A DNA stretch of 26,360 nt from Bacteroidota bacterium (GTDB lineage: Bacteria > Bacteroidota > Bacteroidia > Cytophagales > Cyclobacteriaceae). A program made the position numbers and the translations under genes. The DNA is taken from contig JAEZBX010000008.1 of assembly GCA_023412765.1 (NCBI GenBank), forward strand, positions 1 to 26,360, read 5' to 3'. The notes under the pieces were generated by a model. It worked only from the letters and a program-made list of their open reading frames with translations. It did no database searches and was not told the DNA's origin. How positions within the stretch are numbered: the first letter of the stretch is position 1; each line of letters opens with the position of its first letter. Below, piece after piece: positions 8,221 to 16,900 of this stretch.

Positions 8221-9204
8221 ATGAAAGAGCTCACTATTGGCATTGACATTGGCGGAACGAACACGAAATATGGCATCGTCGATCGCCAGGGAAATGTTGT
8301 GTACCAGGGTAGTATTTCCACTGCACAATATGAAGAATTCAAGGATTACTTTGCTGGCCTTTCGAAGGCGCTAAGAGAAGCTATCAAAGCTGTTCCGGGT
8401 GCGCATAAAATGATGGGTGTCGGAGTCGGAGCAGCCAATGGTAACTATTACAAAGGTACCATTGAACGCGCGACAAATTTGAAATGGAAGGGTATCATAC
8501 CTCTCGCTGACATGATCAGGGAAGAATTTGATCTACCGGCAATCATTACAAATGATGCTAACGCAGCGGCTGTCGGTGAAATGGTGTACGGCGCAGCAAA
8601 AGGAATGAAGGATTTTGTAGTGATCACTCTGGGAACTGGTCTTGGAAGTGGCTTTGTAACGAACGGCCAACTTTTAAATGGAAAGCACGGCATCGCTGGC
8701 GAGGTTGGTCATACTTCTGTAAATCCTGCGGGACGTCACTGCAACTGCGGAAAACGCGGATGCCTTGAGACATATGTTTCAGCTACAGGTATAAAGCGAA
8801 CCGTCTATAAACTTCTTGCAGATCACCTGGAGCCAAGTGAACTTCGCGGCATCAGCTTCGATAATCTCACAACAAAGATGATTACCGAATCCGCTGTAAG
8901 AGGAGATATCGTAGCGTTGGCAGCATTCGAATACACGGGCCGCATTTTGGGAATGAAGCTGGCTGAAACTATTGTTCACACCGACCCTGAAGCAATCTTT
9001 TTGTTTGGCGGACTATCGCTTGCAGGCGACCTGATCTTTAAGCCGACCATAAAACATATGGAGGCGAACCTGATGCCTTTATTCAGAGGAAAGATAAAAG
9101 TACTTCCCTCCGGCCTGCAGAATCAGGCTGCACCAATTTTGGGTGCGAGTAGTTTGGTGTGGAACTACCTTGATAATACGCAGCTGAAGGAGGCTATCGC
9201 GTAA
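8221..9204 (+). CDS. ROK-family glucokinase
   Basis: A 327-residue sugar kinase, most likely phosphorylating glucose to glucose 6-phosphate with ATP in the cytoplasm. The N-terminal phosphate-binding motif is GIDIGGTNTKYGIVD (7-21). The catalytic Asp112 is in NDANAAAVGE. The ROK signature begins at TLGTGLGSGF (136-145). A zinc-binding block runs GEVGHTSVNP through CNCGKRGCLE, with His164, Cys174, Cys176 and Cys181. These features, and the lack of an N-terminal helix-turn-helix, indicate a ROK kinase and not a ROK repressor. Its position after pgi and pfkA supports glucose as substrate, although other hexoses cannot be excluded from sequence. It probably feeds glucose released from alpha-glucan into the same pathway. 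Confidence 0.92.
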   Translation: MKELTIGIDIGGTNTKYGIVDRQGNVVYQGSISTAQYEEFKDYFAGLSKALREAIKAVPGAHKMMGVGVGAANGNYYKGTIERATNLKWKGIIPLADMIREEFDLPAIITNDANAAAVGEMVYGAAKGMKDFVVITLGTGLGSGFVTNGQLLNGKHGIAGEVGHTSVNPAGRHCNCGKRGCLETYVSATGIKRTVYKLLADHLEPSELRGISFDNLTTKMITESAVRGDIVALAAFEYTGRILGMKLAETIVHTDPEAIFLFGGLSLAGDLIFKPTIKHMEANLMPLFRGKIKVLPSGLQNQAAPILGASSLVWNYLDNTQLKEAIA

Positions 9205-9253
9205 ACTAGAAAATAGAAACTGGAAAATAGAGGGGGGTAGTGCCGATCGCGTG

Positions 9254-9295
9254 TACTACTTACCACTTACCACTTACTACTTACTACTTACTATC
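9254..9295. repeat. Heptamer array TACTACT (6 units, imperfect)
   Basis: Six units in register: TACTACT, TACCACT, TACCACT, TACTACT, TACTACT and TACTATC. TACTACT is a rotation of the CTACTTA unit at 224-293 and lies on the same strand, so the same heptamer occurs in two intergenic regions about 9 kb apart. Confidence 0.85.
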
Positions 9296-9328
9296 ACTTA
9301 GCTTAGAAAATAGAAAATAGAAATTAGG

Positions 9329-9350
9329 GGCAGTACCGATCGGCACTACC
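9329..9350. repeat. Imperfect palindrome centred on CCGATCGG
   Basis: A 22-bp near-palindrome with two mismatched pairs, centred on CCGATCGG at 9336-9343. With the flanking A-rich and T-rich heptamers (9304-9324 and 9354-9381) it makes a larger stem. This is the most likely transcription-termination hairpin for glucokinase on one strand and the glucan operon on the other. No clean terminal U-tract is visible. Confidence 0.5.
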
Positions 9351-9379
9351 ATCTTCTATTTTCCATTTTCGAGTTTCCA

Positions 9380-11773
9380 CTATTCAATCCTCACTCTCAA
9401 ATTCTCGCCAAGCAAAACAAACTCTCTAATCCACTCCGGTGAGTGTCCATCGTGCTTTGGATTGGCGGTAGCAAGTGCGAAATATAGATTTTGACTTTTA
9501 TAAAGATTTGGGGACAATCTCAATTGCGATAGCAACGGAAAAATCCTGTTGAGTCGTTCAATGCGTGTATAGTTGTCGCCTTCCAGACTGAACCTCTTCA
9601 TCTCCCTGATGATACTTTCACCTACAAGTCTTTCAAGTTGATCTTCGTCTTCGATATTTAATTTCCATTTTACAAGCTCACTCGTAATCCTTTCGATCTG
9701 CCGGACATTAATTCGCTCTGACAAAAAGCAACGAGTAAGATCCGCATTCAAGATATACTCGAACGTAGTTCGATATGCATTTGGGATAGGTGCATCGTTA
9801 TTAGCCAGCGCCATGACAAGTGGGTAATCGCGATTATATATTCTTCTCAATGAATTTTCCAGATCGCGCATACTTTGATAGGTAATCAAATCGAACACCT
9901 TCCGTTTTTCATCCTGAAAGAGTTGCCATATAGTATACTTTTCGGGACCAAAATACGTCTGCATCAAACCGATTATATCACCAAGTCGAGCTTCTTCAAA
10001 CGCTGTCACAATACTTGCCTGCATTAGATTGAAGCGGTCGGGCTCCATATCAATGGAAATGTTTCCAATGATGTTGTGCTGCCCCATGTAAATTACAGCG
10101 AAGGCAAATTTCTTTTCCGACCTGGTAACGTTTGATTTTACCTTCGTGATTCCGATTACCAGTTTCTGTTCACCTGCTTCTTTGCGAATGAACACATCAT
10201 TCTTGGTAGTATAGTTAAAAACAGGGAAAGACTCAGGATCTTCTTCAAATATTGAGGCGACCGCGTAATGCATTCCAACACGTTGAAGGTTGGTCTTTGC
10301 GGGTGTTACATACTTCTTATAGACCTCTCTGCCGTTCGCCAAGGATGGAACATTGCTAGGTGCAAGCTCCATACGTCTCAAGAATTCTTCTTCAAGTTTT
10401 ATATCGCTCACCTGACTTACCAATTGCATGGCACGGCAAGCATATTGCATGATTTGTGTGGTCTCTATGCCCGACAGATCGTCAAAAAACCATCCGCAAC
10501 TGGTGTACATAAGCATTGCGTTGCGTTGAACTTCCATCATTCGGAAAACTCTGTTCTGCTCAACATCAACATTGCAATGTTTTTCTAAAAAGCGGGTAAG
10601 GCTTTCTTCACTCCGATCCAAAATAACATCTACATAATCCTCCCGTGCACGCCATGGATCCTTCAGAAATTTAGCTGCTTCAATTTCATAAATCTTTATA
10701 AGTTCATCACGAAGCCAGTCCAGTGTTTCTCTCAATGGCTTACGCCACAACTGGTGCCAGTTTGGTTTACCCGAATTACACCCACAGTTATCACGCCATC
10801 GCTCTACACCATGAACACAACTCCACGAACTGTCTTCATGGATCTGTGCCTCGTAAAGCGGGGGGAACTTTGAAAGAAACTCGGCGTAGTTTGTTACGTG
10901 CGAATGCTTATGTCTTTCAATATAATCCAAAGCATATGCAAGTGCCATGTCACCATGTTTGTGATGATGTCCATAGGTTTCCCCATCGGTTGCAATGTGA
11001 ACTAATTGCGGCTCCTGTAGCGGGGTATCAAACCCATCCAGTAGCCGATGCGCGAATTTCTTACCGTCGTTAAGGAGACCGTTAAAGGCAACACCCTGGG
11101 ATATATCTCCATCATAAAAGAAAAGTACTATGCTCCTGCCCGACTTTAGATTGCATTTATAGGGTCTGCGTGTATCGAGATCGTTAGTATTTACATTTGT
11201 CCAGGCTGTCTCACCCAATTTGCGAATAGCTTTCGCCTGGCGCGGAGCGAGTATTGTAAATTTGATACCATGTTGTGCCAGCAATTCCAATGATTCCAGA
11301 TCAACAGCCGTTTCCGACAGCCACATTCCTTCCGGCTTTCGCTTGAAACGAAATTCGAAATCGCGGATGCCCCATATTATTTGCGTTTCTTTATCCCGGG
11401 AATTTGCCAGAGGCAATATCATGTGGTTGTATACCTGAGCAATAGCCGAACCGTGGCCGTTAAAGTGTTCAACGCTGTCGCGGTCAGCTTTCAGAATCGC
11501 ATCATACGTTTCCTTATCATGATTCTCCATCCACGACAGAAGCGTAGGGCCAAAATTGAAGCTGATCTTGAAGTAGTTACTTATAATGTTTTTGATAACG
11601 CCCTTTTCGTTGAGGATGCGCGATGCTGTATTGGGCGCATAGCACTCTGCAGAGATGCGCTCATTCCAATCATGATACGGATGGGCCGAGTCCTGAACTT
11701 CTATTACTTCCAACCAGGCATTTTCACGCGGAGGTTGGTAAAAATGCCCATGAATACAAATATATTTTTTCAA
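9380..11773 (-). CDS. GH57 family glycosidase with DUF3536 C-terminal region
   Basis: A 797-residue cytoplasmic protein with no signal peptide. The N-terminal half is a glycoside hydrolase family 57 domain. Conserved region 1 is HGHFYQPPREN (8-18). Region 3 is GMWLSETAVD (149-158), with the probable nucleophile Glu154. Region 4 is ATDGETYGHHH (261-271), with the probable acid/base Asp263. The C-terminal half resembles DUF3536, a region often attached to this GH57 subgroup (GWFFDDLSGIETTQIMQY). Characterised GH57 members act on alpha-glucans as amylases, branching enzymes or glucanotransferases; the activity of the DUF3536 type is not clear to me. It is the last gene of the glucan operon, 101 nt after glgB, so a role in glycogen trimming or rearrangement is likely. 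The start is TTG: the conserved N-terminus begins immediately, and an in-frame stop lies a few codons upstream. Confidence 0.88.
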   Translation of the reverse strand: MKKYICIHGHFYQPPRENAWLEVIEVQDSAHPYHDWNERISAECYAPNTASRILNEKGVIKNIISNYFKISFNFGPTLLSWMENHDKETYDAILKADRDSVEHFNGHGSAIAQVYNHMILPLANSRDKETQIIWGIRDFEFRFKRKPEGMWLSETAVDLESLELLAQHGIKFTILAPRQAKAIRKLGETAWTNVNTNDLDTRRPYKCNLKSGRSIVLFFYDGDISQGVAFNGLLNDGKKFAHRLLDGFDTPLQEPQLVHIATDGETYGHHHKHGDMALAYALDYIERHKHSHVTNYAEFLSKFPPLYEAQIHEDSSWSCVHGVERWRDNCGCNSGKPNWHQLWRKPLRETLDWLRDELIKIYEIEAAKFLKDPWRAREDYVDVILDRSEESLTRFLEKHCNVDVEQNRVFRMMEVQRNAMLMYTSCGWFFDDLSGIETTQIMQYACRAMQLVSQVSDIKLEEEFLRRMELAPSNVPSLANGREVYKKYVTPAKTNLQRVGMHYAVASIFEEDPESFPVFNYTTKNDVFIRKEAGEQKLVIGITKVKSNVTRSEKKFAFAVIYMGQHNIIGNISIDMEPDRFNLMQASIVTAFEEARLGDIIGLMQTYFGPEKYTIWQLFQDEKRKVFDLITYQSMRDLENSLRRIYNRDYPLVMALANNDAPIPNAYRTTFEYILNADLTRCFLSERINVRQIERITSELVKWKLNIEDEDQLERLVGESIIREMKRFSLEGDNYTRIERLNRIFPLLSQLRLSPNLYKSQNLYFALATANPKHDGHSPEWIREFVLLGENLRVRIE

Positions 11774-11782
11774 TTGAATTAA

Positions 11783-11787
11783 CCTTT
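11783..11787 (-). promoter_or_regulatory. Shine-Dalgarno-like AAAGG before the TTG start of the GH57 gene
   Basis: On the minus strand AAAGG is followed by nine bases and then TTG at 11773-11771. The in-frame TAA just upstream rules out a longer N-terminus, so this site supports the rare TTG start. Strong Shine-Dalgarno matches are otherwise scarce in the window. Confidence 0.45.
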
Positions 11788-11874
11788 ACTGAACCGCCTT
11801 GGCGATTTTTACTAACTCTTACGCCGTACATCAGATTGTGAAAAAATCAGTACAACGCAATTCAAATTATCAAC

Positions 11875-13851
11875 TCAGGTACCCACATCGCTTAACTCGA
11901 ACTCATTTAATTCGCGCTCGAGTTTCAATACTGTAATACCCAAGGGAGGTAAAGTTAATGAAATTGAATAATCTCTCCCGTGATATTTTACTGGTGAAGT
12001 CATGATCGATGTCATGTTCAGAAGTCCACTTCCGGCATACTTTTGATCATCAGAATTAAAGACTTCTACCCATGTACCCCGATATGGGACACCTACACTA
12101 TAGTGATAACGAACTTCGGGCGTAAAATTGCAGGCCACGATCAGGAGGTCGTCCTTAGTATCTCCTTTCCTTTGGAATGATATCACGCTACCATTACTAT
12201 CGGAATAATCAATCCATTCAAATCCCCTGTTTTCAAACTGATACTTATATAATGCAGGTTGGGATTTATAAAAAGCATTGAGGTCCTTAATAAGTTTTTG
12301 CAGTCCCTGATGGACGGGATATTGTAGTAAGTGCCAGTCGAGACTCCGATCATGATTCCATTCTGCGCTCTGACCAAATTCGCCACCCATAAACAAAAGT
12401 TTGGATCCCGGGTGCATAAACATATATCCGAATAGCAATCGAAGGTTAGCAAATTTTCTCCAGTCATCGCCCGGCATTCTTCCCAGTAATGAGCCTTTAC
12501 CATGAACAACTTCATCATGCGACAAGGGCAACATAAAATTCTCCATGAAAGCATACATGATGCTAAATGTAATTTCATTCTGATGGTACTTACGATATAC
12601 CGGATCGAGCTTGAAATATTTTAGCGTATCATGCATCCATCCCATCATCCATTTCTGACCGAAACCTAATCCACCCAGATAAGTGGGGCGGGAAACACCG
12701 GTCCATGAAGTAGACTCTTCTGCGATAGTCACTGCATCGGGAAACTGCGCATAGACAGTCTCGTTCATTTCCTTCAAAAAGGTAATTGCCTCAATGTTTT
12801 CGTTACCACCATATTGATTCGGGATCCACTCTCCTGCCTTACGGGAATAGTCAAGATAAAGCATTGAAGCAACAGCATCCACGCGCAGACCATCGATGTG
12901 AAATTGATCAAGCCAGAATAGTGCATTGCTTATCAGAAATGATTTGACTTCGTTGCGCCCATAATTAAAAATATAGCTCTTCCAATCTGGATGAAAACCC
13001 TTTCGGGGATCCTGATGCTCGTAAAGAAATGTTCCGTCAAATTTAAACAGGCCGTGTTCATCGCCGGGGAAATGCGAGGGCACCCAATCCATGATAACAC
13101 CAATGCCTTCCCGATGAAAACAGTCAATCAGATATTTGAAATCTTCAGGGCTTCCGTAACGACTTGTAGGTGCGTAATATCCGGTAAGTTGATAACCCCA
13201 TGAGCCATAGAACGGATGCTCCATTAGTGGAAGAAATTCGACATGAGTAAAGCCCATATCCCTGACATACTGAACCAACTCGTTAGCCATTTCAGGATAT
13301 GTAAGCGACCTGTCTCCTTCCTCCGACTTTCTTCGCCATGATCCATAGTGCACCTCATAGACCGAGTAAGGCTGAGGCTTTCCAGCTTTCTTTTTCCGTT
13401 CTGTCAACCATTCGTTGTCCTTCCAATCATATTTTGATTCCCAGACAATCGACGCAGTCTTCGGCGGCATTTCGCAATATGTAGAGAACGGATCTGACTT
13501 AACTACATAGTCACCCGTATTGGAATGTATCGCATACTTATACGCTTCGCCGTGTTTGATATCCGAAAAAAATCCTTCCCATATTCCGGATTCGTCCCAA
13601 CGCGGATTTAAAACATGCTTTTTATCCTGCCAGTGGTTAAAGTTCCCCAACACAGAAACCGATCTTGCATTCGGTGCCCACACAGCAAAGTATGTTCCGT
13701 CAAGGCCATCTTTACGAATGACATGAGCGCCAAGTTTTTCGTATAACTTATAATGCTTTCCAGATTTGAAAAGATAAATATCGAAGTCTGTCAGCAAAGT
13801 GAAGCCTTCAGAAGTGATTGCTGTAGATTTTGAAGATGCTTTTTTTGCCAT
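11875..13851 (-). CDS. glgB: 1,4-alpha-glucan branching enzyme (GH13_9)
   Basis: Cuts alpha-1,4 chains and rejoins them as alpha-1,6 branches in glycogen. The 658-residue protein has a CBM48-type domain (about 45-115; FAVWAPNARSVSVLGNFNHW) followed by the GH13 barrel. Conserved region I is DWVPSHFP (255-262). Region II is GLRVDAVASM with nucleophile Asp325. Region III is TIAEEST with acid/base Glu378. Region IV is LSHDEVVHGKGS with Asp446. All catalytic residues are present. It is shorter than the E. coli enzyme (728) because it lacks much of the N-terminal extension, which is normal for many bacterial GlgB proteins. It lies 50 nt downstream of the TreS-maltokinase gene. In this context it would branch the linear glucan made by GlgE. 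The ATG at 13849-13851 is the natural start. Confidence 0.96.
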   Translation of the reverse strand: MAKKASSKSTAITSEGFTLLTDFDIYLFKSGKHYKLYEKLGAHVIRKDGLDGTYFAVWAPNARSVSVLGNFNHWQDKKHVLNPRWDESGIWEGFFSDIKHGEAYKYAIHSNTGDYVVKSDPFSTYCEMPPKTASIVWESKYDWKDNEWLTERKKKAGKPQPYSVYEVHYGSWRRKSEEGDRSLTYPEMANELVQYVRDMGFTHVEFLPLMEHPFYGSWGYQLTGYYAPTSRYGSPEDFKYLIDCFHREGIGVIMDWVPSHFPGDEHGLFKFDGTFLYEHQDPRKGFHPDWKSYIFNYGRNEVKSFLISNALFWLDQFHIDGLRVDAVASMLYLDYSRKAGEWIPNQYGGNENIEAITFLKEMNETVYAQFPDAVTIAEESTSWTGVSRPTYLGGLGFGQKWMMGWMHDTLKYFKLDPVYRKYHQNEITFSIMYAFMENFMLPLSHDEVVHGKGSLLGRMPGDDWRKFANLRLLFGYMFMHPGSKLLFMGGEFGQSAEWNHDRSLDWHLLQYPVHQGLQKLIKDLNAFYKSQPALYKYQFENRGFEWIDYSDSNGSVISFQRKGDTKDDLLIVACNFTPEVRYHYSVGVPYRGTWVEVFNSDDQKYAGSGLLNMTSIMTSPVKYHGRDYSISLTLPPLGITVLKLERELNEFELSDVGT

Positions 13852-13901
13852 ACTTGTTCAGTTTTAAATTTTCAGCCTACGCTCAAGGTACTTTAGGCAA
13901 T

Positions 13902-16900
13902 CTATTTTTTCTTTAATTCCTCTTTTCCTTCCCTATACCTTTTCATGAGGTAATCAATGCCTCTTAATGGAACGATTGTCCAAGTCGGGCGACCGTTCAG
14001 TTCATATCCGAGTTCGTAAATAGCTTTCTCAAGGATGAATGTCATAAGCAGAACACCATCCTCCTGCGTCAACGTAGTGCCCATATTCATGCGCTCCATG
14101 TAAGCGCCGAAATAAAAACGACTCACGTAATGTTGCCACTGCTCTGCCCAACTCTCAAGAAACTCGAGATCGCGCTCCCGATAATTTTCATTTAACAAAA
14201 TCTTGCCAAATGCGGCATAGTGTATCGACCGCATCATTCCTGCCACATCCTTCAGCGCACTTTTCTTCAATCTTCGTTCGCTAAATGAAAGACCCGGTTC
14301 GCCTTCAAAATCAATTATCACAAAATCATTTCCGGTAAACAGAACCTGGCCCAGATGATAATCACCATGGATCCTTATTTTCTGTGTTTTGATCTTGATC
14401 TGATAGACTTCACTAAAACATTGCATTATGTCATCTTCCATGGTGAGCACGTTCCTGGCAAGTTCCTGAACTTCAGGAGAAAGCTTCTGCAAAGTTGTTT
14501 CCAGTAAATTGAATCGGTCTTTGACCAGTTTCCGCAGCGATGAATACATCGAACGTTGATAATTTGCCGTGAAATTCTCAGGTGCGAATGCTGGATTAGC
14601 CGTATTCGAAGCTAACGCTAAATGCATTTCTGCAGTCCGTTGTCCCAATCGCACCATGCGTTCATAAAAGCCGCGGCCGATAAATTCCTGAATTACCTCG
14701 GGCGCTTCTTCAAACTTCATCGACACCTTATTGATAAGCTTCGGTGCCTTTATGGTCTTGGCCTTGGCCATCACACGTTCGTAGAACCTTCCTACTGAAT
14801 CCATCGTCATGACCCATGAGTCGCCCTGATTCTCAACTTTTTCCTGAAGCAAACCAAAGACCATGACACCGCCATCCTGATCGCGATACTCTATACTACC
14901 GGCATAACGTGGAGAGTGACGGAATGCGGTATGCTCCGACAAGAATTGAACGATCTCCAATTCCGGATTTATTTCATTCTCAAGCTTCCTGTAAAACTTA
15001 AAGAAATACTGATCATTGAAAATGATTGACGTATTGCTTTGATCGGCCCTCAGTATTTTTGAATCGATCTCTTTATTGACGTCAATCTTTGCAAAAACTC
15101 CGGAGTTGAACAATAGCGTACCCCCATCATCAACTTTTATCTTCACTTCTTTTCCCATACTGAAAAGGAGGAAATCGCGGAAAAGCTTATCATAGCTGCT
15201 GTCCATGATGAAGCCGGCTTTACCCTGAATTTCGGCACGGCATACCACACTTTGTACCGTATACTCTACACGCTCCATGATGCTATCGGATGGAAGAAAC
15301 GCTAGCGGCAGGAAATACAGTTCTGGAAGACGCTGCGCATAATGTACTTCGACCACAGTCAAAAAATGTGTATCACCATCAACCTTTACAGGAATAGTCT
15401 TTTGAATACTTACTTTGCTAACCACTTTCGCCTTGCCACCAAACCACCTGCATTTCTTCATGAAATTGAGCAACACTTTTCTTTCTAGCGTGCGCAATTC
15501 GTTGTAGTTGTCAAATAATTTTTCCCACGACACGTCGGTCTTTAGCAAGAACAACTCTCCACTCGGTTCCTTTTCTCTTTTTTCATTGACGTCAACCTGA
15601 AACCAAAAATAGCCGTATGGTCCAATCGTTATGGGATAGTCTCCTTCACCAACAGGTAAGAAACGGTTCTGGCTGAAAACTTCTGTGATATCGCAGCCCT
15701 TGAACTCTGACAGGTTGATGATGGTGGATTGTGAAAACTGAGACAAGTTGGCCACCACTATTATGCATTGCTTCTCATAGGTCCTGAGAAAACTCAGAAT
15801 CTTGGCGTTAGAGCTCTCGAGAAATTTCATTTCACCCCGACCGAAGATATTCAGTCGTTTTCGCATCGAGATGGCATTCTTCATCCACCATAGAAACGAT
15901 GACGGGTTTTCTTCCTGGGCTGCAACGTTTACTGCTTCATGTCTGTAAGCAGGGTCAGTAATAATTGGAAGATAGAGTTTCTGCGGATTTGCCGTTGAGA
16001 ATCCCGCATTCACATTCATATCCCACTGCATGGGAGTGCGCACCCCAAATCGATCACCGAGATAAACATTATCTCCCATTCCTATTTCATCGCCGTAGTA
16101 AAGCACAGGCGAACCAGGCAACGCAAATAAGATTGCATGTAAAAGTTCAGCCTTCCTCCTGTCGTTACTCATCAGCGGCGCCAGGCGACGCCGAATGCCC
16201 ATGTTAAACTTTGTATTATTATCGTGAGCGTAGGCTTTGAACAGATAATCCTTTTCTTCTTCGGTAACCATCTCCAGCCCTAGCTCATCATGGTTCCGCA
16301 GGAAGACAGCCCATTGACTATTGGGAGGAGTAGCCGGAGTTTGTTCCATGATGTCTATGATCGGATAACTGTCTTCCGTTCGCAACGCAAGGAACATACG
16401 CGGCATCAACGGATAATTAAAGTTCATATGACACTCCTGCCCATCGCCAAAATAATCCGCCGCATCTTCGGGCCATAAGTTTGCCTCAGCAATCAGTATC
16501 CTGTTCTTATAATTCTTATCGATGTGTGCACGAAGGCGTTTCAGGTAGACGTGCGTCTGAGGAAGATTTTCACAGCTCGTTCCCTCCTCTTCAAAAAGAA
16601 AAGCAGCAGAGCCTAACCGAAATCCGTCAACACCGATCTTCATCCAAAAATCTACGATCTTTATCATCTCCAATTGAACTTCTGCATTGTCAAAGTTCAA
16701 TTCCGGTTGGTGACGTGAAAATCTGTGCCAATAATAGCCTTTCGCCTCCGAATCCCAAGACCAATTTGTTGTCTCCTCCGACCTGTAGATTACGCGAGCA
16801 TCTTTATACTTTTCGGTGCTATCACTCCACACGTAGAACTCACGATAACGCGAACCGGCCTTGGCCTTTCTGGATCGTTTAAACCACGGATGCTGGTCGG

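Larger units (their letters stand above)
9207..9382. repeat. Composite intergenic element: heptamer arrays flanked by inverted repeats
   Basis: The element fills the gap between two convergent genes. The left part has heptamers TAGAAAA, TAGAAAC, TGGAAAA and TAGAGGG (9207-9234), followed by GGTAGTGCCGATCG (9236-9249). A TACTACT array comes next (9254-9295). The left part is then partly repeated in the same orientation: TAGAAAA, TAGAAAA and TAGAAAT (9304-9324), ending in CCGATCG. The right arm has CGATCGGCACTACC (9337-9350), the exact reverse complement of 9236-9249. It continues with TTCTATT, TTCCATT, TTCGAGT and TTCCACT (9354-9381), which are reverse complements of the left heptamer type. RNA from either strand could fold into long hairpins, so it may act as a bidirectional terminator. 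The right arm overlaps the last codons of the GH57 gene by 3 nt. Confidence 0.8.
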
